A stretch of DNA of 64,000 nucleotides from Saprospiraceae bacterium (GTDB lineage: Bacteria > Bacteroidota > Bacteroidia > Chitinophagales > Saprospiraceae): contig JAHDGF010000017.1 in NCBI GenBank assembly GCA_020627785.1, positions 1 through 64,000 on the forward strand, written 5' to 3'. Position numbers and translations under genes: made by a program. Of the stretch, positions 37,971-46,003 are shown one piece after another (positions within the stretch are counted from its first letter, which is position 1; each line of letters starts with the position of its first letter). A model generated the notes under the pieces. It saw only the letters and a list, made by a program, of their open reading frames with translations, made no database searches and was not told where the DNA came from.

Positions 37971-38058
37971 CTTCAAGTATATTGAAATTAGAAAAGTACT
38001 CACAACGACTTTACTTAAATATAAACTAAGTCATTGTAAATCTATTCCTACAACTTTT

Positions 38059-38066
38059 TAACTTTG
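38059..38066 (+). promoter_or_regulatory. TAnnTTTG -7 promoter box, first zinc-ribbon paralog
   Basis: TAACTTTG matches the Bacteroidota -7 consensus exactly, with a TTG at 38034-38036 22 bases upstream as a possible -33 element. The ATG follows after only 7 bases, so transcription would begin at or just before the start codon, implying a near-leaderless message. The second and third paralogs carry looser TAnnTTG boxes 10-20 bases before their ATGs. Confidence 0.55.
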
Positions 38067-38073
38067 TTTGAGA

Positions 38074-38820
38074 ATGGAAGAATATAAAGGAGCATATAAA
38101 AAGCTACACAAGGATTACGCAGAAGATCGAGTCGAGCTTCCTAAAACCTTTAAAATATTAAGTTGCCCTAACTGTTCAACTGAACTTCCTACAGAAAATC
38201 TAAACCTTGACAAAAATTTAGGAAAATGCAATTCTTGCAATGCTGTATTTTCAATTGAAGATGACCTCAGAGATTTGCATAAAGCGCCGCAAAAAATCAA
38301 ACAAGAAATTCTGAGGCCAGAGGGAATAGAATTATTTCACTACCATGATAATTTCACAGCATATTTCGACCAACCTATGGCGCCCATCGAGTGGCCATTT
38401 ATTTTTGCTTATATGATTGCATTCATTGCAGGCATCGGAGCATCGTTTGAATTAAAAAGCTTTATTCCTTTTTTAGCTCTCACCGTTGGCTTTAGCGTTC
38501 TGCATTATTTATATTATCTGAGACGAAAAGAAAAACACAAGGTTATCCTAGAAATTGATGATCAATATTTAAACATCTTATGGCGCCCAAGAAAATTTAT
38601 TGTTGACAAAAGTTATCACATTAAAGACATTGATCAGTTATATGTCAAGGCCCGAAGTGACAATGCAGTTTGGTTTCTATTTATGATTGTTGACGAAGGT
38701 CAAGGTCAAAAGCATGTTAAACTCACAAGTATGAATTCTGCATCAAAAGCTAAATATTTGGAGCAAGAAATTGAAGCTTACCTTGATATTCAAGATGTAG
38801 AAGTTCCAGAAGAAAATTAA
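38074..38820 (+). CDS. zinc-ribbon, two-TM protein, tandem paralog 1
   Basis: 248 residues from the ATG at 38074. A zinc ribbon near the N-terminus (CPNC at about residue 32, CNSC about 20 residues later) is followed by the invariant block QEILRPEGIELF. Two membrane helices follow (about 107-125 and 130-148). A cytosolic C-terminal domain carries RPRKFIVDKSYHIKDIDQLYVK, MIVDEGQGQKHVKL and SASKAKYLEQEIEAYL. The family is unknown to me. The pattern (ribbon, then membrane hairpin, then a PH-like beta domain) suggests a membrane-associated sensor or scaffold. It is the first of three tandem copies, preceded by its own promoter box. Confidence 0.7.
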   Translation: MEEYKGAYKKLHKDYAEDRVELPKTFKILSCPNCSTELPTENLNLDKNLGKCNSCNAVFSIEDDLRDLHKAPQKIKQEILRPEGIELFHYHDNFTAYFDQPMAPIEWPFIFAYMIAFIAGIGASFELKSFIPFLALTVGFSVLHYLYYLRRKEKHKVILEIDDQYLNILWRPRKFIVDKSYHIKDIDQLYVKARSDNAVWFLFMIVDEGQGQKHVKLTSMNSASKAKYLEQEIEAYLDIQDVEVPEEN

Positions 38821-38963
38821 AAGAAATTCTAAAAGCTGTGTCTTGCTTTCTTGACCTTCTATAAATTTCGAATAAGGTATCTAGAGTAATCTAAAATCCG
38901 ACAACACAATCTTATTAAATTCTAGCTTCTCGTAAAAATTCCTATTATATTGTATTTATAATC

Positions 38964-39710
38964 ATGGAACCTTTTGAAGAATATAAAGAAGCCCACAAAG
39001 ATCCATTGCTCACTGCGATCAATGAAAGAGTTGAGTTATCGAAGAACTACACCCAAATTTGCTGTCCAAAATGTGATTCAGAACTTTCTTCGGAGGAAAT
39101 AAACATCCAAGAAAAAATAGGTAAGTGTGGAACTTGTCATGTGGTATTCCCCTTTGGTGACCAATTAAAACAATTCAAAAATCCCAAACCAACGAGTAAG
39201 CAAGAAATTATTCGTCCAGAAGGTATTGAGATGTTTTATTTTAAAGATGAATTAGAATTATCATTTAAGCAGCCAGTTGTCTGGATAGAAGCGGTATTTT
39301 TTGCCTTGAGTTTACCACTTTATATTATTGGCCTTGGAAGATCATTGGTTGATAAATCCATCTGGCCAATCATATTACTATTTCTCATCCCCGCATCATT
39401 GGGCTACATTTATTCAAGGATAAGAAAAAATAAACACCGACTTTATATTTCTGCCAACAAGGATTACCTTACCATCCAGCATAGACCAAAGAAATTTATA
39501 AAAGATAAAGAATACGCCTGCAAGGATATTATTCAATTATACACACACAATTTAGGAAATTGGCAAGTGAAGATGATTATTGATGAAGGTGAAGGCCAGA
39601 AACATGTTGTGATTGCTACTACCGAATCCGCAACCAAAGCAAAGTTCATAGAACAAGAAATTGAAGCGCACCTGAACATAGTAGATACTCCGGTAAAGGA
39701 CGTTAGCTAG
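38964..39710 (+). CDS. zinc-ribbon, two-TM protein, tandem paralog 2
   Basis: 248 residues, same architecture as its neighbours: CPKC / CGTC ribbon, QEIIRPEGIEMFYFKDEL, two membrane helices, then RPKKFIKDKEYACKDIIQLYTH and MIIDEGEGQKHVVIATTESATKAKFIEQEIEAHL. The opening EEYKEAHKDPLL also recurs in the third copy. It is the most diverged of the three in the C-terminal domain. The 143-base gap before it contains a TATATTG box close to the ATG. Function unknown. Confidence 0.7.
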   Translation: MEPFEEYKEAHKDPLLTAINERVELSKNYTQICCPKCDSELSSEEINIQEKIGKCGTCHVVFPFGDQLKQFKNPKPTSKQEIIRPEGIEMFYFKDELELSFKQPVVWIEAVFFALSLPLYIIGLGRSLVDKSIWPIILLFLIPASLGYIYSRIRKNKHRLYISANKDYLTIQHRPKKFIKDKEYACKDIIQLYTHNLGNWQVKMIIDEGEGQKHVVIATTESATKAKFIEQEIEAHLNIVDTPVKDVS

Positions 39711-39755
39711 GTAGGATTGAATACTTTTTTAAGAAATCCTGTTATCTTGTATCAT

Positions 39756-40511
39756 ATGGAGCCATTAGAGAAATATAAACAACCGCATAAAGATCCATTC
39801 TTAGAAGACATTCATGAGCGGGTCGATTTACCTAAAAGCTACACTCAGATTTGTTGTCCTAACTGCAATGAAGATGTGCCGACAGAAGAGGTCAATATTC
39901 ATGACAAGATTGGAAAATGCAATTCATGTCAAGGCGTATTCTCCATAGAAGATCAACTTAAAGGTTTAAGTACTACTTCTCAAAAAATTAAGCAAGAAAT
40001 CCTAAGACCTGAAGGGATTGAGATGTTTTATTACAAGGATGAGCTGGAGATATCTTACAATCAACCACCTGTATGGCTTGAATGGATTATTCTAATTTTA
40101 GGTTCATTATTTATGATGCCAGGAATCATCATAGCTGTAGAAGAGCAGATTCTTATGCCATTACTTCTTTTTACAATTATACCAATAGTGTTAGGCATTA
40201 TATATGCTCTATGGCATAAAGCAAAACATCGAATTTATATTACAATAGATGATAAAGAACTTCTTGTCCAGCGGAAGCCAAGAAAATTCATAAGAGATAA
40301 GAGTTACTACACGAGAGACATTGATCAGATTTATATTAAAAAAAGGGCAGATATCGGAATATGGAATATCATGATGATTGTAGATGAAGGAGAAGGACAA
40401 AAACATATCAAACTCACCACCGCATCATCAGCTTCGAAAGCAAAATTTCTTGAACAAGAAATCGAATCTCATATAAACATTCAAGATATTGTAGTTCCAG
40501 AAGAAGATTAA
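39756..40511 (+). CDS. zinc-ribbon, two-TM protein, tandem paralog 3
   Basis: 251 residues from the ATG at 39756; the frame is open further upstream, but only this start aligns with the other copies (MEPLEKYKQPHKDP). The ribbon is CPNC / CNSC. QEILRPEGIEMFYYKDEL and the C-terminal RKPRKFIRDKSYYTRDIDQIYIKK, MIVDEGEGQKHIKL, SASKAKFLEQEIESH and VVPEED match paralog 1 most closely. The gap after paralog 2 is only 45 bases, so copies 2 and 3 may share a transcript, though a TATCTTG box also precedes this ATG. Confidence 0.7.
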   Translation: MEPLEKYKQPHKDPFLEDIHERVDLPKSYTQICCPNCNEDVPTEEVNIHDKIGKCNSCQGVFSIEDQLKGLSTTSQKIKQEILRPEGIEMFYYKDELEISYNQPPVWLEWIILILGSLFMMPGIIIAVEEQILMPLLLFTIIPIVLGIIYALWHKAKHRIYITIDDKELLVQRKPRKFIRDKSYYTRDIDQIYIKKRADIGIWNIMMIVDEGEGQKHIKLTTASSASKAKFLEQEIESHINIQDIVVPEED

Positions 40512-40566
40512 AAAACCAAGGAGCCATAACTTAAATTCAAATCTACATTCTCATGGCGCTCCTTGG
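40510..40566 (-). terminator. intrinsic terminator of the VWA-protein gene
   Basis: CCAAGGAGC (40516-40524) pairs with GCTCCTTGG (40558-40566), extended by CCAT/ATGG inside. On the minus strand the stem is followed by six T. The loop is long. It sits between the convergent paralog 3 and VWA genes. Confidence 0.65.
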
Positions 40567-40583
40567 AAATACTATCATAAATA

Positions 40584-42512
40584 TCAATCTTCAGATTCCT
40601 TCTGGATGGCAATTACTTTTTCAACCAGGTTTATAAATTCAGAACGATATCCATCTTCAACAAGTCCTACCAGGGGTTTAGCTATTTCTAGCAAATCTTG
40701 ATAATCTCTTCGAATAACTACCGTCGAATTTCTTAATTGGAGACCAAACTCTGCAACACAAAGTCCAAACTGGACATCATCCGATATCTCCCTTGAAGGA
40801 GAAGGAGATATAACCCATTCAAGCTTTTGGCTTTTGACACTCTTCGGCTTTTTATATCTGATCTTGAAGGTGGCAAACTCCGATTTATTTTCAGTCTGGG
40901 AAATAGATTGATATTTTAAAAGGTCCACCTTTGGCTTCCCTTTTTTATTATTTGCTGAAGGTATAATTTCATAGAATACTGTGACACTGTGCCCAGCGCC
41001 TAATTCACCGGCATCCTTTTTATCATTATTGAAATCTCGCTTATCCAAAAGCCTATTTTCGTAACCAATCAATTTATAAGCGCCTACAAATTCAGGATTA
41101 AATTCAATCTGAATCTTTACATCCTTGGCAATTGTATATAAGGTACTTCCGAATTCATCAATCAAGGTCTTCTTGGCTTCACCAAGACCATCAATATATG
41201 AATGATTGCCATTTCCAAAATCTGCAAGTTTCTGCATCTTATTATCCTTGTAATTCCCTACCCCAAAACCTAAAACCGATAGAAATATATTTTTATCACG
41301 CTTTTCTTCTATTAGTCGTATTAGACTTCCTTCATCGCTGCTACCAATATTGAAATCACCATCGGTAGCAAGAATCACTCTGTTATTTCCGTCTGGTTTA
41401 AAGTTTTTTTCTGCAATCATGTAGGCTAAGTTAATTCCAGCTCCTCCAGCTGTAGAGCCCCCAGCACTTAAATCCTGAATGGCGTTTTTAATCAAGTTTT
41501 TGTGTACACCAGAAGTTGACTCAAGAACAAGACCAGCTGATCCAGCATATACTACCATTGCAATTTGATCTTCTGCTCGGAGATTATCGACAAGTAATGA
41601 AAGAGAAGATTTCACAAGCTCCAATTTATTCGGTGCATCCATGCTGCCAGATACATCAATTAAAAAAACCAAATTAGATGGAGGTAAGTTTGCTTTCTCA
41701 ATTTTTTTACCTTGTATCCCCAGATGTAAAATCTGATTTTGGGAATTCCATGGACATGGCATTAGGTGATGTTCTACAGAGAAGACTTGATCACTACTTG
41801 GTTCTGCATAGTCGTATTGAAAATAATTAACCATCTCCTCAACACGAACGGCATCTTCTGGGGGCAGATTATTTTCATTGATCATTCGTCGCACATTACT
41901 ATAGGAAGCCCGATCAACATCAATTGAAAAAGTAGATAAGGCTTCATCGACAGGATTTATAAAATCATTTTCAATAATGTAGCTGTATTCTTCGGCATTA
42001 AAATTTTCTAAGCCGTACTGGCTCCTTTTCTCAGAAGTATAAGAATTAGGACTACGGACACCACGTATATTTTTATTGGAGGTTTTCCTGAACCTAGAAT
42101 GGTTAGAAATTAATGGAATCTCACAAGCAATTATCATAACCTCTTCCAAATGACAACTCCCCTCTTCACTTAAGAGTATCTCAACGATCGAGCAATTTCC
42201 TTCGCTCAAGGCAATGTTTGACACAAATTTGGTGCGATATCCAACATATCTCACCTCAATATTATAGATTCCAAATTCATTGACATAAAATGAATATCGA
42301 CCATCTAAATCAGTTTCAGTTCCATTCAAAATCTTTCCTCCCTTGCGTAAAATAACAGTAGCATAAATCATTGGTGTACCACTCAGAGAATCGGTGATCA
42401 AACCTTTGATCTCTAATTGATTTTGAGTTATGGTATCGATTTGCGGTTGCCCAAATACATTAGATGATAAAAGCAAAAGAATGGATGAAATGAATATCGG
42501 TAATAGTTTCAT
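40584..42512 (-). CDS. YfbK-like von Willebrand factor A domain protein with N-terminal carboxypeptidase-regulatory domain
   Basis: 642 residues. After a signal peptide (to about 21, NVFGQ) comes a CarboxypepD_reg-like beta domain (about 33-120, IKGLITDSLSGTPMIYATVILRKGGK ... GYRTKFVSNI). A YfbK-type N-terminal region follows (STFSIDVDRASYSNVRRMI, PPEDAVRVEEMVNYF), then a VWA domain with an intact MIDAS (FLIDVSGSMD, then ATDGDFNIG), and a C-terminal YfbK domain ending in the DYQDLLEIAKPLVG region. VWA domains bind ligands through the metal site. The YfbK group is widespread in Bacteroidota but its role is not established. It is a single gene with its own terminator. Confidence 0.85.
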   Translation of the reverse strand: MKLLPIFISSILLLLSSNVFGQPQIDTITQNQLEIKGLITDSLSGTPMIYATVILRKGGKILNGTETDLDGRYSFYVNEFGIYNIEVRYVGYRTKFVSNIALSEGNCSIVEILLSEEGSCHLEEVMIIACEIPLISNHSRFRKTSNKNIRGVRSPNSYTSEKRSQYGLENFNAEEYSYIIENDFINPVDEALSTFSIDVDRASYSNVRRMINENNLPPEDAVRVEEMVNYFQYDYAEPSSDQVFSVEHHLMPCPWNSQNQILHLGIQGKKIEKANLPPSNLVFLIDVSGSMDAPNKLELVKSSLSLLVDNLRAEDQIAMVVYAGSAGLVLESTSGVHKNLIKNAIQDLSAGGSTAGGAGINLAYMIAEKNFKPDGNNRVILATDGDFNIGSSDEGSLIRLIEEKRDKNIFLSVLGFGVGNYKDNKMQKLADFGNGNHSYIDGLGEAKKTLIDEFGSTLYTIAKDVKIQIEFNPEFVGAYKLIGYENRLLDKRDFNNDKKDAGELGAGHSVTVFYEIIPSANNKKGKPKVDLLKYQSISQTENKSEFATFKIRYKKPKSVKSQKLEWVISPSPSREISDDVQFGLCVAEFGLQLRNSTVVIRRDYQDLLEIAKPLVGLVEDGYRSEFINLVEKVIAIQKESED

Positions 42513-42649
42513 GGTGATTAGGTTTGGTTACTCCTATGAATAACTAAAGGCCACTACTACTTAGATTCTGTTTTCAAAAATCAATAGGTTTGTCTTGAGC
42601 TAGATCTAAGACAACTTTCTGCTGATGTTTATGGAGACTAGAAGGAAAT

Positions 42650-42671
42650 CATTTCTAAAAAAAAAGAAATG
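42650..42671 (-). terminator. possible terminator after the deaminase gene
   Basis: CATTTCT and AGAAATG form a 7-bp stem around an all-A loop (all T on the minus strand), ten bases downstream of the deaminase stop. It has the stem but no separate T-run, so it is weak. Confidence 0.3.
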
Positions 42672-42681
42672 AAAAGATGAA

Positions 42682-43146
42682 TTACTTACTACTCTTCATC
42701 TCTAAATACGTATGATGCAAAGCAACACATTCTTCCTTAAACTCGCTTTGAATAGATTCTGGCGCTTTACCCCAATATGGTACATTTTCTGTCTGAAGCA
42801 CTCCATACTGTGCTCCGCCAATATGATCAATCTTCATCCCAAAAATAATTTTCGGTATCTTATGTGTGCGGATAACATACGAGCACATAATGCACGGCTC
42901 ATGTGTTGTGTACATGATTGATTCAGACAATTTAGACTTATGCCCCTTCGCTATTGCATCTTTCACCGCAAGTATTTCTGCGTGATGAGTGGCATCATCA
43001 TCCGTATGAACTGCTTCTATGCCTTCTCCAATTATTTCATTTTCAAAAACTAAAATTGAACCAACTGGAGACTCCATTTGCGCAAGCGCCATCTTCCCTA
43101 ACTCAATACACCGAGACATAAATTTTCTCTCTGACATAGAATACAA
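42682..43146 (-). CDS. nucleoside deaminase (cytidine/guanine deaminase-like)
   Basis: 154 residues. The zinc-dependent deaminase signature is complete: THHAEILAV (His ligand and catalytic Glu) and TTHEPCIMCSYVI (two Cys ligands). The length and the later IIFGMKIDHIGGAQYG segment place it in the TadA/guanine-deaminase-like group. The substrate (guanine, cytosine or a tRNA base) cannot be fixed. The ATG at 43146 begins two bases after the upstream stop; an ATG three codons later (MSERKF) is equally possible. It is co-oriented with the membrane-protein and DUF1801 genes upstream. Confidence 0.85.
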   Translation of the reverse strand: MYSMSERKFMSRCIELGKMALAQMESPVGSILVFENEIIGEGIEAVHTDDDATHHAEILAVKDAIAKGHKSKLSESIMYTTHEPCIMCSYVIRTHKIPKIIFGMKIDHIGGAQYGVLQTENVPYWGKAPESIQSEFKEECVALHHTYLEMKSSK

Positions 43147-43147
43147 T

Positions 43148-43903
43148 TTAAATTAACCAATGACCATGAAATGCCGTTTCTAAAATAGCCAATGAATTCA
43201 ACCATTTTTGTTCATTTTCAGTCGGCACATCATGAAGAGTTATTACATTCTCTCCATAGGCATTTTCATTATTTAAACTTGCGGATTCAGCATGTTGTTT
43301 ATCTGAATGATTTGGAGCGACCTGAATGGTTGCTAGTATACGTCCATTCAGCTCTAATGGAAAACTGTTTTCGCCCGCACGTTTTCTAATAGGTCCGATA
43401 TTAGCTGCCAACTTTACTGGATGTAAGGCATGACCAATTCTAATATTTGAAGCATCATAAATGTTTCCTTCTTTATCTATGTCTCCTAAAATTTTATTGT
43501 TATAAGTTATTGTAAATTCATCGACTCTGATGTCATAAAAAATATCAAAATTTGTCGTGGAGGCAAACATATATCCATTGGCCTTAAAACCACGCTCGAC
43601 ACGATCAAAAGCAACCAATGGCTCATTATTTTTTGATAATATTTTTCCGGTGAGATGGTTTGCAAAACCCTTCTTGTACTTATAATTCATAGATGAGGTA
43701 ATTGATGTAGAATCTCTAATCCCCCAATCTATTAAATCACTTTTCATTCTTTGTACTTTTTCATACATCTGTCCTTGCTCTTCTTCAGTAAACTCTGCGC
43801 TTTTAGGTTTTGTAGATTTCCTATAAACCCAAACTAAGAAAAAGACCATAGCAATTATCAAAAAAAAGATACTACCAAAAATTAAAGTAACGATGGATTT
43901 CAT
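43148..43903 (-). CDS. membrane-anchored protein, unknown
   Basis: 251 residues: one N-terminal membrane helix (about 4-27) followed by a soluble part of about 220 residues, with a helical start (TEEEQGQMYEKVQRMKSDLIDWG) and then beta-rich sequence (YKKGFANHLTGKILSKNN, GYMFASTTNFDIFYDI, FPLELNGRILATIQVA). The C-terminus NSLAILETAFHGHW is conserved-looking. No cysteines in the soluble part. I do not recognise a family. It lies 17 bases after the restored end of the DUF1801 gene and just before the deaminase, so the three are likely one operon. Confidence 0.6.
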   Translation of the reverse strand: MKSIVTLIFGSIFFLIIAMVFFLVWVYRKSTKPKSAEFTEEEQGQMYEKVQRMKSDLIDWGIRDSTSITSSMNYKYKKGFANHLTGKILSKNNEPLVAFDRVERGFKANGYMFASTTNFDIFYDIRVDEFTITYNNKILGDIDKEGNIYDASNIRIGHALHPVKLAANIGPIRKRAGENSFPLELNGRILATIQVAPNHSDKQHAESASLNNENAYGENVITLHDVPTENEQKWLNSLAILETAFHGHWLI

Positions 43904-43920
43904 ATTATTTCAATTTCAAA

Positions 43921-44345
43921 CTAAGACTTTCCCAATTGAGGAAGGTGCTTCAAGTTATGATAATTTAATGCCATTTCTATACACTCCTTTAATTCCTTTT
44001 CTGGCACTTCATCTTCAAGGTTAAATAAGATAGCACGCGTTGTCTCATATTTAAAAGTATCCCCGTATACTTCCTTAAATGTATTAACCTGGTGCATTTA
44101 AAATACATGGCATATTGATCCGGCGTTTTTGTTTTCCAATCAATCCGAATGGTTGATCCTTTTTTGGCTAAAAAACTAGGCTCTCCCCACTTCAATGTTT
44201 CTTCTAATGCATTAACCTCTTCATTTTCCTCAGCAACGTCTAGAATTAATTGCCTCAACATTTTAATCTTTTTCCTGACCTTAGGCGGATAAGAACGATA
44301 CTTTTCTTTCATTCTCGGATCTTGCTCTAATTTTAATTTACCCAT
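43921..44345 (-). pseudogene. DUF1801 domain protein, frameshifted
   Basis: The first 85 residues read as DUF1801 (MKEKYRSYPPKVRKKIKMLRQLI, ALEETLKWGEPSFL, GSTIRIDWKT, YAMYFKCT). After this point the frame turns into unrelated sequence and stops at 43989. The expected continuation is present in another frame: NTFKEVYGDTFKYETTR, AILFNLEDEVPEKELKECI, ALNYHNLKHLPQLGKS, ending at a TAG at 43921-43923. One missing base in about 44085-44096 explains it: 425 bases remain where 426 would be needed. DUF1801 proteins are small and of unknown biochemical role. Either the gene has decayed recently or the base is a sequence error. The rest of the frame is well preserved. Confidence 0.8.
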
Positions 44346-44443
44346 TAATTTTTTACATTTCGAATTTCCAAAGTACCAAGAACTCCATAATAGGTATTTT
44401 AAAAATCTTTATGAAATTATAAAAACAATATAATGAATAACTA

Positions 44444-44465
44444 AGCCCATTTTATAAAATGGGCT
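44444..44465 (-). terminator. 22-bp perfect palindrome, probable terminator
   Basis: AGCCCATTTTATAAAATGGGCT is fully self-complementary and lies downstream of the minus-strand lipoprotein gene that ends at 44517. A T-rich stretch (TTAGTTATTC) follows, but no uninterrupted T-run. Confidence 0.5.
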
Positions 44466-44516
44466 AGCTCTAAAACAAGATTACAATTCGTGAAGAAAAT
44501 ATTTTTTCTAAAGCAA

Positions 44517-45038
44517 TTAAGGATTTAAGACTCCTTTGAAACTACCCATAAGGTCAACCACTTGATAATCAGTAAACAGTGCTTTGCCTTCAAAGCTTCC
44601 GCAAATGTAACCGCTGTCAGAATTGTATTCATCAACAGTCACTGAAACTGCCTCATCTCCCAAGCCTTGAAACATTTCACCATCAGAACCGTCGAATTGC
44701 ACAACACCAATTATTTGACTTGCCAAATAAGTGGTACCAGATTCAATGCTGGAAGTATTATAAATGAATGTAAAACTATTAGCGCCATTCCATTCTGGAT
44801 ATCCAGGATATTCCCATTTGATAATCGCTGGAAAATCTTCTTGAAGACCCACAGATTCAGGGTCCGTGTGAAAAACCAACCAAGCGCTATCAGCAGTCAT
44901 TGAAATTCCATTAACATCAATTGAAAATTGAATAGGATTACTTTCGCAAACTATTGAAACAGCCTCAATTTCTTCAGGAGAATCGGTGGCACAACTAATG
45001 GAGAAAAGGATAACCAGACTAAGATATAAATACTTCAT
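44517..45038 (-). CDS. predicted lipoprotein, unknown
   Basis: 173 residues; the signal ends in the lipobox FSISC, lipidated at about Cys16. The mature part is a compact beta-rich domain (IQFSIDVNGISMTADSAWLVF, NSFTFIYNTSSIESGTTYL, EAVSVTVDEYNSDSGYICGSFEGK) ending in VDLMGSFKGVL. The 'GxFxG...GxFxG' end resembles small DUF6252-type lipoproteins of Bacteroidota, but I could not confirm this. It appears to be monocistronic, with a palindromic terminator about 50 bases downstream. Confidence 0.6.
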   Translation of the reverse strand: MKYLYLSLVILFSISCATDSPEEIEAVSIVCESNPIQFSIDVNGISMTADSAWLVFHTDPESVGLQEDFPAIIKWEYPGYPEWNGANSFTFIYNTSSIESGTTYLASQIIGVVQFDGSDGEMFQGLGDEAVSVTVDEYNSDSGYICGSFEGKALFTDYQVVDLMGSFKGVLNP

Positions 45039-45110
45039 ACGGGGTTTGATTTATTTGAAGTATCTAATTAATATCAATTTTGTTGCACCAAAAGAATAAT
45101 GAATCATAGT

Positions 45111-45518
45111 TTAGGTCAATTCTTCAGCATCCCTGATATAAAAACATTCTGGATGCTTGGACATCCCTACCCTTGGATAATAATCTTTAGCAGCTGGTGC
45201 TGACAAGAGAAGAAGTAATGCTTTCCCAGTATGTAGCTTAGTCTGCCTTATGAGTTCCTTACCAATTCCTTGTTTCTGATACTTTAAATCTACTGCTAAG
45301 TCAGAAAGATAAGTGCAATAGCTGAAGTCAGAAATTGATCGAGCGACACCAACGAGTTGTTCTCCATTCCTAGCCGTTATAATCAATTGACAATTTAGCA
45401 ACATATCCTTTAAGCGGTCAATGTCATCAATTGGTCTCCGTTCTCCTAAGGTTGAATTTATCAATACCGATCTAAACTCATGAACATCCAGATCATTTTC
45501 GATTTCGTATTGAATCAT
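45111..45518 (-). CDS. GNAT family N-acetyltransferase
   Basis: 135 residues, the typical length of a single-domain GNAT. Seen: beta strands QLIITARNGEQLVGVARSI and CTYLSDLAVDLKYQKQGIGKELIRQT, where the QKQGIG loop is the acetyl-CoA pyrophosphate-binding motif A, then LLLLLSAPAAKDYYPRVGM as motif B. Acceptor unknown. It lies 11 bases after the VOC gene on the same strand. Confidence 0.85.
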   Translation of the reverse strand: MIQYEIENDLDVHEFRSVLINSTLGERRPIDDIDRLKDMLLNCQLIITARNGEQLVGVARSISDFSYCTYLSDLAVDLKYQKQGIGKELIRQTKLHTGKALLLLLSAPAAKDYYPRVGMSKHPECFYIRDAEELT

Positions 45519-45529
45519 TGTTAATAGGT

Positions 45530-45916
45530 TTAATTATTAGAACTGAGATCTTCTTCATGTTCTTTTGAAGAACGGATACCCACAAGATTACCATCGGGAT
45601 CTCTGAACTGCGCAATGGTCCCCCAATCATGCTCATAATAACTAAATGCCACCTTATGTTTCTCCAAACTTTTGCATGCCTCTCTCACATCAGGAACATT
45701 AAAACGAACACAGAATTTATCACGCCCTTTTGGATCTCCTTGATTTAGATTTACTTCTTCATCCTGCTCAATCATTAAGTAAGATCCATGGAAATTAAAA
45801 CAAGTCAGCGTTGGTTTTCGATATAAAGTTTTCAGTTTAAATATGGTCTGATAAAAATCAAGTGTCTTCTGATACTCTCGTGTATACAGGATTACACCGG
45901 TCTGAGCTATGTTCAT
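45530..45916 (-). CDS. VOC family (glyoxalase/bleomycin-resistance fold) protein
   Basis: 128 residues with the paired beta-alpha-beta-beta-beta modules of the VOC fold: TGVILYTREYQKTLDFYQTIFKLK ... YLMIEQDE, then FCVRFNVPDVREACKSLEKHKV ... WGTIAQFRDPDGNLVGI. The DPDGN turn and terminal strand are typical. The usual metal ligands are not clearly conserved, so a binding rather than catalytic role is possible. It forms a pair with the GNAT gene. Confidence 0.8.
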   Translation of the reverse strand: MNIAQTGVILYTREYQKTLDFYQTIFKLKTLYRKPTLTCFNFHGSYLMIEQDEEVNLNQGDPKGRDKFCVRFNVPDVREACKSLEKHKVAFSYYEHDWGTIAQFRDPDGNLVGIRSSKEHEEDLSSNN

Positions 45917-46003
45917 TCTTTCTTATTTTTTATAACTATCAATATCTTTTCGGTAGCCAATTAATTTAGCAACACCCAAATCTTGTATTTACTCTTAATT
46001 TTA

